Source: Nemertoderma westbladi
Taxonomy: Eukaryota; Xenacoelomorpha; Nemertodermatida; Nemertodermatidae
Length of the DNA: 64,000 nucleotides
Reading direction: 5' to 3'
Assembly (NCBI GenBank): GCA_032718475.1
Contig: JAUCBJ010005005.1
Location: 1-64,000, forward strand
The first letter of the stretch is position 1. Every line of letters starts with the position of its first letter. A model generated the notes under the pieces. The model searched no databases. It was given only the letters and a program-made list of their open reading frames with translations, and was not told where the DNA came from. Below, piece after piece: positions 10,632-20,997 of the stretch. A program made the position numbers and the translations under genes.

Positions 10632-11165
10632 TTAGTCTTTCTTACGCGGACGGCGTTTAAGCAGTTTTTTGAGGTTAGCAAGAGTCCTTTTATCTTTGGG
10701 GCGAGCCACTTTACTAGGAGGGCTGTAACTCCTGGGTGAAGGGTGCAATACAATTGCATCAGAAGGTTTAGGATTACGATCGGTGTATCCGCCGGTCGAG
10801 GTACCTGGTTGATCGATATCAACTTCAGTGGAGCGAGGTCTAACGGCTTTTAGGGCGCGTCTTAGGACAGCAGCTCCTACGGGTCCTTGACGGGTCGTCT
10901 GGACAATGGCGGTAGGCGGACCGTGAGTGGTGAGAAACTTCCTTGGTTTAATGGTTCTTTCCAGCTCGCGTTCTCGGGCTCGATATTCGTAGGGCCGTCG
11001 AGATACTTCCTGTAACTCAGGGTGCGAGTTGATAAATAAATCGCCATACTCAGGGTCTTGACGGATGAAATTGATCAAATGATATGAAGTAATATCGCTA
11101 GGATTGACGTTCCTAAGATATTTTCGAACAAATTTGGTGGAAATACACTCACCAACACGCTTCAT
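10632..11165 (-). pseudogene. BEL-A protein B, C-terminal basic region
   Basis: This 177-codon frame is the last part of protein B. It is separated from the preceding frame (11172-12371) by a single in-frame TAA at 11172-11174, with only two sense codons between that stop and this Met, so the two were one protein. The block FVRKYLRNVNPSD...YGDLF aligns with VVREYLLQIHPDN...YGEFD in BEL-B's protein B. The rest is rich in Arg, Lys, Pro and Ser, ends in a run of basic residues, and is probably disordered and nucleic-acid binding. A decayed copy occurs in BEL-C at 32494-32922. As a separate frame it is unlikely to be translated. Confidence 0.75.
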
Positions 11166-11171
11166 TAGTTC

Positions 11172-12371
11172 TTAACTCGGTGTGCGTGTTTTTTGTTCCA
11201 CAGACGCGAATAAATAAGGATGGAACGCATAAACTCCCTCGTAAGAGCGTCCAGGGTAGTAGCGATGGCGAGCCTCACAATGTAAATCCGCGTTCGCTTC
11301 CCAAGCTCGGATGTAGCGCAAAGTAATCATCTCATCTACGCTTTCTAAATCGCGGTTAAAGGGGCAATTATAACTGGCATGTCCTTTAAGTTGACAGTGG
11401 TGACATTGGGTCATAAATTGGGGGCAGACTGCAAAAATATGCGAGTTATTAAGTCTGCAATAAGCACAATAGATCTCCATCATCGGTTGTTCGTGGAAAT
11501 AGGAGCAGGGTACGTCTGAGTCCATAGGGGTGAAATGGTCTCTCGATGCGCATAATCTACAACGTTTTCGAGAAACATAGTTGGCGTGTCGATAATCGTA
11601 TGCGGTGAGACATTGTGGACCTTGATACCACTCCAAGACGTAATCGTTATCGCTGCTCCGGGGCGCTGTAGGCTGGATCGCTTCAGATTCTAAGCATATT
11701 GGTTCGTCTTCCAATTGCATAGCTGAGGTAGGTGCGGCTGTCTCCGCAAGCGGACCCACTGTCTGAACTTCCACGACAGAATAACCTGTGGGTATTCGGG
11801 GTCTTTGTATAACAGATGAATGTAAGTTCTGTATACAAACGTCCTGAAAGAGAGCAAATCCCGCGCTGTTTAGCTTCTCCGCAGCTGAGTCTCTTAGGCT
11901 GAGTTTGGTCAGAGCGCGGTCCTTGAACTGACTATCAACGTTACGGAACGGAGTCAGAAAGCGCCTGAAACATTCGAAGCGGATGAATTTATTGTGTTCA
12001 TATAACTTGGCGAGTTTGGTTCCAAGTATTAAGGGATGGGTGCGTATGGTACGACTGCACACATCGGCTAGCCAACCGGCAAGTGCTGCGTTTTCAAAGA
12101 TCGTGTATATAGCTAAGGAGGGACGAAGTGGAACACTCATAAAGCTATACACGGCGCCAGGTGCGGTCAATGGTCCATCAAAGTATAAATGAGAATAATG
12201 ATCTCCATATACTTGTTGGTAATTTATAGGATTTCCAACCTTGAAATTCCATCCGTATTCTTGAAAGGCAAGATGTCCGATGGAGGTTCGTTGTACTTTG
12301 GTAATGCAATGTAATGGGTGTATTGGCATACATAGTGCGGAAGAAACCTCGGCCTTCTGCCCAGGGAGCAA
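11172..12371 (-). pseudogene. BEL-A protein B, end of exonuclease-like domain and zinc knuckles
   Basis: The frame continues protein B after a frameshift near 12310, so its first codons (12371 to about 12310) are not original coding. Residues 89-93 carry a YxxxE motif matching the third motif of DEDDy exonucleases, with Glu in place of Asp. A block with LADVCSRTI...HP and FRRFL follows, also present in BEL-B. Three zinc-knuckle-like clusters lie near residues 270-340: one with a long last spacing, then CX2CX5HX4C, then CX2CX4HX4C starting at Cys 323. The same order and the same odd CX5H spacing occur in BEL-B, so the homology is solid although overall identity is low. It ends at the premature TAA at 11172-11174. 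Confidence 0.75.
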
Positions 12372-12874
12372 TCAGCTGAGTATCCACGAAAGGGTATGGA
12401 ATGTTTTCCATATTCCGAAAGTCGTTTTGTAGATCTCCATAAACAGCCGAGCCGATTTTAAGGATTCTTTCGTTAAACAACATCTCGAGCACGGGTTGGG
12501 GTAACATCGATCCATCGATACCCATGGCCGGTTTGCGGTCGGTGTCGGCGACGTAACGCTGCGCGAGCTCGAATTGTCCATGTCGGAGTCTCTTTTGTGT
12601 CTCAGTAAGAGTTTCAAAAGAATAATCAATCACATCGGAACACGCTCGAGTAAATACGTGGGTAGAACCAGCGAGTCCTCGTATGTGTATCATCCGCATA
12701 GTTCCCAGTTCTCCAACCGGAACGCTACCTTCGTAGTCGTAGGTGACAACTCCATACATCTCGATAACGTTAAGAGTCTCATTCCACTCTTTAGTGGCAT
12801 TTTCGAGAGTCATTCCCACAGGATGCCACAAGGTAGCGCATTCGCTAGCATTAGGTAAGTCTCTATACTTTAAA
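12178..12874 (-). pseudogene. BEL-A protein B, exonuclease-like domain, first part
   Basis: The reading frame runs from the edge of element D (12874) to about 12310, where a frameshift passes it to the next frame; the remaining codons to 12178 are out of frame. Counting from the Met at 12831, residues 31-35 read YDYEG (the DxE of motif I), followed by a MIHI...THVF strand pair. Residues 125-138 read KIGSAVYGDLQNDF (motif II Asp 133), and FVDT follows at 148-151. This is the order seen in RNase D, WRN and EXD-type 3'-5' exonucleases. The frame upstream of the Met is open and continues directly into 20067 once D and one copy of its TTAAA duplication are set aside, so the Met at 12831 is internal, not a start. 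Confidence 0.75.
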
Positions 12875-13404
12875 TGTTAGCTTATCCAATTCCGCTAACA
12901 CCCCATAAAGTTATAAGCCGATAAGCAATATTGGGAGCCACGAGATTGGATAATTAACCAACTCGTGCCATCCCAATAAGAGTGGGAAGCAAGCACACAA
13001 TAAAGGGTCAGGGGCAAAACCCCTAACCCAGAGAGAACAGATGGAGTGAACGGGAACACTCCACGGGGTGCCAACAAGGGCATCAACCAATCAGAGGGGG
13101 GCAAGGCATCGATTAGGTAGTAATTAGGCCAACCGTGCAATATAAAAAGTAATCCAATATCAGTAATTCAGTTATCTCAGTGCAGTAGTGCTAGCATAGG
13201 TTAATTAGTTTAGATAGGGGAGCACGGGACTTTTAGTTACCGTATCCCGCCTTCCATATACTATACAATATATCTATATCTTATACCTTTATTATTATAC
13301 ACCGAACTTCAGAACTCATTTTACTTTCATTCACTCTTTATACACGGCGGGGACGCGTGAACTAAATACCGGATAAATCGGGATCCCTCCTGGATCCCGT
13401 CACA
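12875..13404 (+). repeat. Element D 5' LTR
   Basis: This is 530 bp long, starts TGTTAGCTTATCC and ends GGATCCCGTCACA. Minus-strand open frames within it (12895-13140 and its copy at 19557-19802) are mirrored in both LTRs and are not genes. No clear primer-binding site for a common tRNA follows it. Confidence 0.92.
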
Positions 13405-13465
13405 GTAACTAAAACCAACCGCTGCCCTAGCTAGCCAAACCATCAGCCACCAATTACCAAAGGAG

Positions 13466-14854
13466 ATGAGTCAGTCAAGAAAGACGACACCGCCGCGGAC
13501 CCCGGACGGCGATCTAACGATCCGCGAGGCCGCGACGAGACGGTATGCACCCACAACGCCGAACCCATCGAGAACGGGCCATCCGGCGATCCGAGACGAG
13601 GGGGGCCGTCTACAGCGAGAGGACGAGACGGGAAGGAAGAAAGACGAGTCGACGCGGAGCGAGGGTCGACGTACCGATGTCGCCGGCCAGCCACAGGCCG
13701 AGGGCGACGGACGACCCACCGGAACGGCGACGGTGGGGCCGCCGGTACGACGTCGGGCCCGGAGAGACGGAGGAGAGGTCGGCGACGAGGACGTCGGGGT
13801 TTCTGATCGACTTCGACGGGCCTACCTCGCGACCCGGAAGCAACTGAGAGAGGCCAGAGGAAGGGCGAAGATAGACAAGGTGAGATTGACAAGAGGACTA
13901 GGTGAGTCGAGCAGATACTTTGATTACCTAATGCGTTTTGGGCAGAGAGAACTAGCCGAGGAGAGGGCGAGGGGAGTTGCCAACGAACTGATTGAAGTAT
14001 GGGAGTGTAGGGGTATGGAACCTAGCGTAGTGTACGTAGGGCCATACTTAGTCGATGCCCGGGGAGTAAAATTAGTGGGTTGGAAGAGACCTGAGGAGGG
14101 CGAATCCGAGGTTAAACCCGAGGATTCGGTCTCGTCGGTCGGAGGAAGTTCCGGGAGGCGGGGGAAAGTTGGTGGGACGGAGGGGCGACGGGAGTCCGTC
14201 GCAACCGATAAGTCTGCTACATCCTCCGCAAAAGAAAGAAGGGTGCGGGAGATAGGTCTGACGTGTGAATTAGAAACGGTGGCGAATGAGCAGAATGAGT
14301 TAGAGTGGCAATTGAGAGAGAAAACCGCATTGTTGGAGGGAGAAGAAGAGTGGGCGAGGGAGTGTAGAGAGGAAGCCGAGGGGTGTAGAGAGGGAGCCGA
14401 GGAGTGTAGAGAGGCAGCCGAGGAGTGTAGAGAGCGGGAGATGGGAGTAGAGAGCGAGTCGGCGAGGCGGTTGGAGATGACTGCGAGATGGTCAGAGTTG
14501 GAAGAACAGAATATGCGAGAGAGAGAGATAGAGAGTAAGCGCGTGCAGGATGATTTGCGTGCCCAGCTAGAGAGGCTTACACAATATCAAGCCGAACTTA
14601 AACGGCGCCGACTAGAACTGGCGCGGTTGGAGATATCAGAGAGTGAGCCCCCACTTACGGGCACCGGGCGAGAGAACCAGAACTGGTGTAGCCGTACGGG
14701 CGGGGGGGGGGGGGGTAATAGTAGTACGTTAGGAAATGTTAATATTAATAGTACCGTAGTAGATAATCCTAATCCCTTTATTGCAGCAAATAATATTTTA
14801 CCTGGTAGTAGTAATTTAAATTTAAATTCAAATAATAACATTCAATTCAAATAA
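13466..14854 (+). CDS. Element D Gag, N-terminal part
   Basis: This 462-codon frame starts 62 nt after the 5' LTR, consistent with a gag start. The N-terminal third is Arg/Pro/Thr-rich and probably disordered. A helical region follows (residues about 110-190), then a Ser/Lys-rich linker. A long Glu/Arg-rich coiled coil with 7-residue CREEAEG/CREAAEE-type repeats comes next (about 270-390). The end is an Asn-rich tail encoded by AT-rich DNA. The stop at 14852-14854 falls inside the Asn-rich stretch, while the adjacent frame that leads to 14976-17267 is already open there. The two frames are therefore best read as one gag gene broken by an indel in low-complexity sequence. The coding DNA is clearly richer in GC than the surroundings. 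Overlapping open frames on both strands are by-products of that composition. Confidence 0.7.
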   Translation: MSQSRKTTPPRTPDGDLTIREAATRRYAPTTPNPSRTGHPAIRDEGGRLQREDETGRKKDESTRSEGRRTDVAGQPQAEGDGRPTGTATVGPPVRRRARRDGGEVGDEDVGVSDRLRRAYLATRKQLREARGRAKIDKVRLTRGLGESSRYFDYLMRFGQRELAEERARGVANELIEVWECRGMEPSVVYVGPYLVDARGVKLVGWKRPEEGESEVKPEDSVSSVGGSSGRRGKVGGTEGRRESVATDKSATSSAKERRVREIGLTCELETVANEQNELEWQLREKTALLEGEEEWARECREEAEGCREGAEECREAAEECREREMGVESESARRLEMTARWSELEEQNMREREIESKRVQDDLRAQLERLTQYQAELKRRRLELARLEISESEPPLTGTGRENQNWCSRTGGGGGGNSSTLGNVNINSTVVDNPNPFIAANNILPGSSNLNLNSNNNIQFK

Positions 14855-14975
14855 TTCGAATATTAATTTAAATTTTGAAAATAATAATAATCCTAATTTA
14901 ATTAATTTAAATCTCGTTTCAAATTCTAACAATTTAATTGATTTAACAAATAATATTGGGAATGGTGCTATTAAT

Positions 14976-17267
14976 ATGAGCGTGTCGGACGTACATAACT
15001 CAGCAGACGAGGGCCTGGTAGGCCACGTAGTTAGTAGGCAGGAAGTGGCAGGGTTGAGCCAACCCGACGGCGGCCTGGTAGGCCACGTAGTTGGTAGGCA
15101 GGAGGTAGCGGGGTTGAGCCAACCCGAAGTGGGCCTGGTGGGCCACGCAGTAGTAGAGAGAGAGGCGGGGGTGAATAGACCCAGCCGTAGTAAAGACAGT
15201 GCGTCGACTAGAGAGGGGTGTAGAGACGAAGTAAGAGATAGTGAAGTTAGATGTGGCGGGTGGGTGGGGGCTACCGGCGCCCCACCACATAAGATTAGTG
15301 GCGAGAGAGGGGGGGCAGAGAATGCCCCACAAGAGGGACGCAAAAGTGTAGTAAGAGATAGTGAAGTTAGAAGTGGCGGGTGGGGGGTGGCTACGGACAC
15401 CCCACCGCGAGAAGTTAGTGGCGAGAGAGGGGGGGCAGAGAATGCCCCACAAGAGGGGTGTAGAAGTGTAGTAAGAGGTAGTGAAGTTAGAAGTGGCGGG
15501 TGGGGGGGGGGGGCTACGGGCACCCCACCGCGAGAGATTAGTAGAGAGAGAGGGGGGGCAGAGAGTGTCCCACAGCCGTCAGCGGATAATGCGCGGGCCG
15601 AATCAGGTAAACCGCAACACCCGGCGACGGAGAGTAATAGGGGGATTGCGAGTATCCCCAGCGGCGTGCGATCGAGCAGAGAGAGGCAGGTTGACGTCGC
15701 GAGAGGGCAGACGAAGCGTCGAGCCCGATCAGAAGAGGGAAGAAGAACAGTGGAGTTTAACCGGGAGGTCGACGAGAGATCTCATGAGCCGGAATACTGC
15801 ACTGAAAAGAGAAGAAGAGGAGATAGTAGAAAAAGTGTCGCCACGAACGATAGGAGTACGATGACGGATAACGGACCGTCGATAGTAGAGATGGAGTTGG
15901 GGAGTCAGTGGGGTCGAACTTCGGGAGATTGCCGTCGCCCCGGAGAAACGCACCGCACGCCAAGAGAGGGGTACAGGACGTACAAATACGAAGTCGAGAA
16001 CAGGAGAGGGGATCGAAGAGAAGCTTCCCGACGGGATATAGCTGCCGATCGAGAGTGCAGTAGTCGCGGGGAGATTCGAGATTCGCGAAGAATAAACTTC
16101 GGTTCGGAAGGGCACATGCAGACTGCAGGACATACTGTAGGCCTTACTGCACATACTATTATAGGCCATGCTGGGAGAGATAGAGTAGGCGATAGGGTAG
16201 CGCGAACGACGGGATTAAACCCGGAAGTCGCGGAGTACATACCGGTAGGTAGGCGAGAGGTAGGTAGGCCTATATCGGTACAGCAGCATGACTATAATAC
16301 ACAGGGACATAACATATATCCAGGGGAGGGGGGAGTTATTGGAGATAGACGTATGGGCCCCAATGTATTAACATCAACCCCAGTACCAAACATACCGGCC
16401 GGGGGGGGACAGGGTGACATTCCCCCATCACAATATCGACAATATACCCCGATAGGAGCAAGAACATCGAACTCCCTGGACGAGAACAGGTCGTGCGGAC
16501 AGTCACCACCACACGCGGCCGTACAGGGGACTGCTAGTCCACAGTTAGCTGGTAGCAGGGCCACACCGTGGCAGGGACAGAAAGAAAATAACACCATAAA
16601 TAAACACAATCCCAATATACCCAGTAGGCCGAGTCTAGACAACCAAAACATTAAATCGGTACATATAAACCTAAGCGCGATACGTGAAGGACTATACAGG
16701 AAACGCTATAATCCAGGATTCCAATGTCAATTACATCGGGACGGAACCCATAAGACCAGGAGTTGTAAGTACTGGCAAGCGTTGCCCAAACGAGATCGTG
16801 TAGCCTACACAGACGCAAACGGACTATGTCATCGATGTGTGGTAAAAGGACACAGATCCGGAGAGTGTTGGAAAGGGAGAGGATGTGAAAGGACTAAACC
16901 AGGGGCAGAGAAGCCCATTAGCAAACATAAGGGAGTCGGGAAAGTAGGAGGAGGCGTGTTGCATACACACGCAGGACGGACACAGTGCGAGGGGGCATTG
17001 CACGGGCAGACACCGCGTATACCGAGGGACGAGCGGGGGTCGTCGAGGGCTCTAATGCCAGCGCACATACGAAGGGGGAGGCCAGCAAAGGTGGCACCGA
17101 AGAGAGTGTGGCGAAGAGTTAGAGGACGTATAGGAGGGCAGCAGGAGAGTGCCTACTGGAAGAAGGGGCACGTGAGAGTTTTTAGTCGTCCAAAGTTTTG
17201 GACTGAGGGGGGTGGGAATGAGGGCGAGACGCCCTTCCCACGCACAAAATATAAAATAATTATTTAA
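14976..17267 (+). CDS. Element D Gag, C-terminal part with zinc knuckles
   Basis: This 763-codon frame is open well upstream of its first Met, back through the Asn-rich region, so the Met at 14976 is probably internal. It begins with three copies of a 20-residue unit (GLVGHVVxRQEVAGLSQP) and three copies of an approximately 41-residue unit (SEVRSGGW...GERGGAENAPQ). An Arg-rich disordered region follows. Near residues 580-630 lies a BEL/Pao-like Gag cluster: CQLHRDGTHKTRSC, then about 20 residues, then CHRCVVKGHRSGEC, which is a standard CX2CX4HX4C knuckle. The basic C-terminus resembles no protease or polymerase. In this family, knuckles package element RNA into virus-like particles. The gene ends before an array of short hairpins. 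Confidence 0.7.
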   Translation: MSVSDVHNSADEGLVGHVVSRQEVAGLSQPDGGLVGHVVGRQEVAGLSQPEVGLVGHAVVEREAGVNRPSRSKDSASTREGCRDEVRDSEVRCGGWVGATGAPPHKISGERGGAENAPQEGRKSVVRDSEVRSGGWGVATDTPPREVSGERGGAENAPQEGCRSVVRGSEVRSGGWGGGATGTPPREISRERGGAESVPQPSADNARAESGKPQHPATESNRGIASIPSGVRSSRERQVDVARGQTKRRARSEEGRRTVEFNREVDERSHEPEYCTEKRRRGDSRKSVATNDRSTMTDNGPSIVEMELGSQWGRTSGDCRRPGETHRTPREGYRTYKYEVENRRGDRREASRRDIAADRECSSRGEIRDSRRINFGSEGHMQTAGHTVGLTAHTIIGHAGRDRVGDRVARTTGLNPEVAEYIPVGRREVGRPISVQQHDYNTQGHNIYPGEGGVIGDRRMGPNVLTSTPVPNIPAGGGQGDIPPSQYRQYTPIGARTSNSLDENRSCGQSPPHAAVQGTASPQLAGSRATPWQGQKENNTINKHNPNIPSRPSLDNQNIKSVHINLSAIREGLYRKRYNPGFQCQLHRDGTHKTRSCKYWQALPKRDRVAYTDANGLCHRCVVKGHRSGECWKGRGCERTKPGAEKPISKHKGVGKVGGGVLHTHAGRTQCEGALHGQTPRIPRDERGSSRALMPAHIRRGRPAKVAPKRVWRRVRGRIGGQQESAYWKKGHVRVFSRPKFWTEGGGNEGETPFPRTKYKIII

Positions 17268-17329
17268 TTAGAATTAATGAAAATAATTAAATAATAGAGT
17301 AGGTAGAAGTTAGGTAGTAAGAATTAGTT

Positions 17330-18640
17330 AGTTAGAGGGTGGTACGTAGTACCGCTAGTTAGTTAGAGAGTTAGAGGGTACGTAAGTACCGCTAATTAGT
17401 TAGAGAGTTAGAGGGTACGTAAGTACCGCTAGTTAGTTAGAGTTAGAGGGTATGTAAGTACCGCTAGTTAGTTAGAGTTAGAGGGTACGTAAGTACCGCT
17501 AGTTAGTTAGAGAGTTAGAGGGTACGTAAGTACCGCTAGTTAGTTAGAGTTAGAGGGTACGTAAGTACCGATTAGAGAGTAAGAGTTAGAGGGTACGCAG
17601 TACCGTTAGAGAGTAGGAGTTAAGGGGTACGTAGTACCATTAGAGAGTAAGAGTTAGAGGGTACGTAGTACCGTTAGTTAGTGGAGTTAGAGTAAGAGTT
17701 AGAGGGTACGCAGTACCGTTAGAGAGTAGGAGTTAAGGGGTACGTAGTACCGTTAGAGAGTTAGTAAGAGTAAGAGGGTACGTAGTACCGCTAGCTAGTA
17801 GAGAGAGCTAGAGTAGTAAGAGGGTACGTTGTACCGCTAGCTAGTAGAGAGAGCTAGAGTAGTAAGAGGGTACGTTGTACCGCTAGCTAGTAGAGAGAGC
17901 TAGAGTAGTAAGAGGGTACGTAGTACCGCTAGTTAGGGGTGTTAGTAGTAGCAGTAGAGGGTTGTGGGCACCACGCCACGTAGTTAAGCGCCACGTAGTT
18001 AGAGTTAGTAGGGAATGCGCTGAACTTAGTGGGGCACGGGCGTGATGATGTGTTTGATGTAAGAGCAGGGTATGTTAATTAGGGTGGGTGCCGGGCACAA
18101 GAGGTGCCGGGCACAAAAGGAGTTAGTTGAGTTAGTAGTAGAGTTAGTTGAGTTAGTAGAGAGTTAGTAGAGTTAGAAGGTGCCGGGCACAAGAGGTGCC
18201 GGGCACAAAAAGAGTTAGTAGAGTTAGAAGGTGCCGGGCACAAGAGGTGCCGGGCACAAAAAGAGTTAGTAAGAGTTAGTAGAGAGTTAGTAGAGTTAGT
18301 AGAGTCAGTAGTAGTTCACATAATTAACGTACCCACTCTGCCGGCACTCCAGAGCGTCACGTGTAGGCGAGTAGACGTAAAGGGAGTAGATGCAAAGGAG
18401 GTAAGTTAGAGATAGAGTAGAGTAGCAGGGAGGGCACATAGGGTGCCAAGTAGTAGAGTTAGAGTGTTAGAGGTAGTAGAGAGGGCACATAGGGTGCCAG
18501 GTAGTAGAGTTAGAGAGGTAGTAGTGTAGTAGAGAGGGCACATAGGGTGCCAGGTAGTAGAGCTAGAGAGGTAGTTGAGTAGTAGAAGGGCACATAGGGT
18601 GCCAGATAGTAGAGTGGTTGTGGGCACCGCAAGCGCCACG
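17330..18640 (+). repeat. Arrays of short stem-loop repeats in element D
   Basis: Noncoding DNA built from several successive tandem families. Each unit pairs a short palindrome with a GTTAGAG-type spacer: GGTACGTAAGTACC (about 17340-17580), GGTACGTAGTACC and GGTACGTTGTACC (about 17580-17930), GTGCCGGGCAC (about 18088-18260) and GGCACATAGGGTGCC (about 18424-18605). Stem sequence changes between families while the stem-loop layout stays. No coding frame spans it. Confidence 0.8.
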
Positions 18641-19527
18641 TAGTTAGAAGAGTGGAGTAGAGTTAGTAGAGCTAGTTAGTAGAGTTAGCAGAGCTAGTGG
18701 AGTAGAGTTAGCAGAGCTAGTGGAGTAGAGTTAGTAGAGCTAGTTAGCAGAGTTAGTAGACTCAGAGGAGTCAAGTAGAGTTAGTAGAAGTAGAAAGTTA
18801 GTAGGAGTTAGTTAGACTTAGTAGAGAGTTAGAGTCAGTAGAAAGTTAGAGGCTCTCAGTTAGAGCTAGAAGTAGTAAGAGTTAGTAGTTAGCAGAGTTA
18901 GTTAGATAGTTAGAGTTAGTAAGCAGTAGGTAGATAGTATGATAGCACAGGGGTAGCATTAGAGATTAAAGCCATAGGGAGTGACAAGAGAGTGGAGAGG
19001 TGATAGTGCGGAGTGCGGAGAGAGTGGTGTAAGTACTATAGTCATACAACCTTTCTCAATTAGCTACTGGGACTGGGGGGCTAACTGACTATGGCACTAG
19101 GGACAAGACGCCAGACGATTTCACATTTCCTGAGTGCGACGGCACGGAGGGGGGGTGAGATTCGTCAGAAGGGATAAGGTAGTCAAGGAGGGATGGAGTA
19201 ATAGTGCGGAGTGCGAAGAGAGCGTGGGCGCAATTCAAGTGTGGGGGAGGAGAAGTGAGAGGAAGAGTGTGGGACGAGGAGGTCCGGGAGTATGGGAGAG
19301 TTGGAGTAGAGTGGTGAGAGTGTTGGGGAAACAAAAATTGTGTGAGAGAAGCGCACGATCGGCCCGACACGAGACGCCAGAGGGTAGTGACATCATACCC
19401 ATAGGGAGCGGCCTGGAAAGCCGACTCCGAAAAAATATACCCACCCCACACCCGATGCTAGATCGGGATCCAGCGGAATTGTAGCGCACTTTAGTTGGAT
19501 GCTATCTTCTCACCGGGAAGATAGCAT
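18641..19527 (+). other. Element D 3' noncoding region
   Basis: GTTAGTAGAG-rich low-complexity DNA to about 18960, then a mixed-composition stretch. The short open frames on either strand near 19089-19489 overlap each other and show no family signal. Confidence 0.5.
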
Positions 19528-19536
19528 GGGGGGGAG
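19528..19536 (+). promoter_or_regulatory. Element D polypurine tract
   Basis: GGGGGGGAG lies directly before the 3' LTR start TGTTAG. This is the standard position and composition for plus-strand priming in LTR elements. Confidence 0.85.
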
Positions 19537-20066
19537 TGTTAGCTTATCCAATTCCGCTAACACCCCATAAAGTTATAAGCCGATAAGCAATATTGGGAGC
19601 CACGAGATTGGATAATTAACCAACTCGTGCCATCCCAATAAGAGTGGGAAGCAAGCACACAATAAAGGGTCAGGGGCCAAACCCCTAACCCAGAGAGAAC
19701 AGATGGAGTGAACGGGAACACTCCATGTGGTGCCAACAAGGGTATCAACCAATCAGAGGGGGGCAAGGCATCGATTAGGTAGTAATTAGGCCAACCGTGC
19801 AATATAACCAGTAACCCAATATCAGTAATTCAGTTATCTCAGTGCAGTAGTGCTAGCATAGGTTAATTAGTTTAGATAGGGGAGCACGGGACTTTTAGTT
19901 ACCGTATCCCGCCTTCCATATACTATACAATATATCTATATCTTATACCTTTATTATTATACACCGAACTTCAGAACTCATTTTACTTTCATTCACTCTT
20001 TATACACGGCGGGGACGCGTGAACTAAATACCGGATAAATCGGGATCCCTCCTGGATCCCGTCACA
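19537..20066 (+). repeat. Element D 3' LTR
   Basis: This is the 530-bp partner of 12875-13404. Seven substitutions separate the two, clustered near positions 145-275 of the LTR. It is followed by the TTAAA duplication. Confidence 0.92.
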
Positions 20067-20961
20067 TTAAATATTGTGTGGTATATGTTTCCACATCTCC
20101 ATATCGTTGTATTCTTTCCTCCTCGAATAACACGTCAAGATTCCAGTGTACTAAACGAGTTTTGATGAATCCATCAAGATTATACGGAGGTATTGTTTCT
20201 TTCTCTATTCTGGAAACATTGTATGGTTTTCGAAATGAGTTTATTTTAACCAACTGATCCAGATGTTTATGCAGTTGTTCGAGTTCGACAAGATCAAGAG
20301 GATTTATGAGTGGCAGAAACCTCAGACTATGTGTAGGATCTTCCGGTTTTACCATGTAATATTGTGTTAGGTTAACGTAATAAGGGTGATCTTTGATCCC
20401 ATAAAACGAGTCCGGTAAAGGTCTAGCGCGTATGTTTACATCGTGTACCATGCGACAGACAAGATCCGCTCTATTGTCCGGAGGTTCAACGAGTATACCA
20501 TCTACACGAGCGGCTTCGATGGGTGGACGTTGCAACATGGGAGCGTCAGCGATAAGCTCTCTAGATCTTAGGTTGATATCAACCGGTTGGGGTTGTATCG
20601 TCGCAAAGAGTTTGTCTCCGAAATGGGGAACCATCGAGGGATGAAGGATGGTTTTAGAGTAGAGATCCGTCATAAGGATTTGAGCTTCGGGTTGAGCTAA
20701 AGCTGCTTCATCTCTCTCATCTAGTTCTATATGTCTCTCCTCGAGCTGATTTTCCTCCGCTTGTTGTTGTAGACGCTCATCTAGGAACTCTTGTAAAGAG
20801 TAGGTTCGTCCACGTTCGATGTCCTCTTCGAGATTTTGTATTTCTCTATCGAACTGGGGTAAAGCTAATTCCTTCACCGCTTGGACTTGTTGTTGCAATT
20901 TATGTTTCTCCAAACAATCGTAAGTTCCTTTTCCTATTTTCTGCCGAATAGCATCTAACAC
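20062..20961 (-). pseudogene. BEL-A protein B, N-terminal region
   Basis: This 299-codon frame lies upstream of the exonuclease-like part of protein B; the last codons (below 20067) are in element D. It contains a Glu/Gln-rich coiled-coil stretch (residues about 15-90), a conserved region, and a block (about 225-285) with NLDGFIKTRLVHWN...LFE that aligns with NLKGYLTKTIRLWIGTGTFE of BEL-B's protein B. Upstream the frame stays open to the TAA that ends protein A at 20998. In BEL-C (35335-36021) the same position carries a sense CAA, so A and B may have been one polyprotein in that copy. I know no function for this region. Confidence 0.75.
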
Positions 20962-20997
20962 GTTTCGTACGACGCTCTCTTCGACTTCCGTAACGGG

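Larger units (their letters stand above)
12875..20066 (+). mobile_element. Element D: gag-only LTR retrotransposon nested in BEL-A
   Basis: Two 530-bp LTRs (12875-13404 and 19537-20066) run TGTTAG...GTCACA and differ at seven positions that I could find. They are flanked by the 5-bp duplication TTAAA (12870-12874 and 20067-20071). A strong polypurine tract precedes the 3' LTR. The interior has one gag-like gene split by a frameshift, then about 2 kb of repeated short hairpins. There is no protease, reverse transcriptase or integrase, so it must depend on another element. Its knuckle pattern points to a BEL/Pao helper. Confidence 0.92.

Noticed and set aside
12895-13140. Conserved 81-codon frame found twice (also 19557-19802)
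   Set aside because: The duplication is explained by the two LTRs of element D; no protein family is evident.
13443-13892. Several long frames overlapping element D gag on both strands
   Set aside because: High GC and few AT-rich stop codons open all frames; only the gag frames lead to knuckles.
17330-18640. CRISPR-like array
   Set aside because: Repeats are short, variable and contiguous, there are no unique spacers, and the context is a eukaryotic LTR element.
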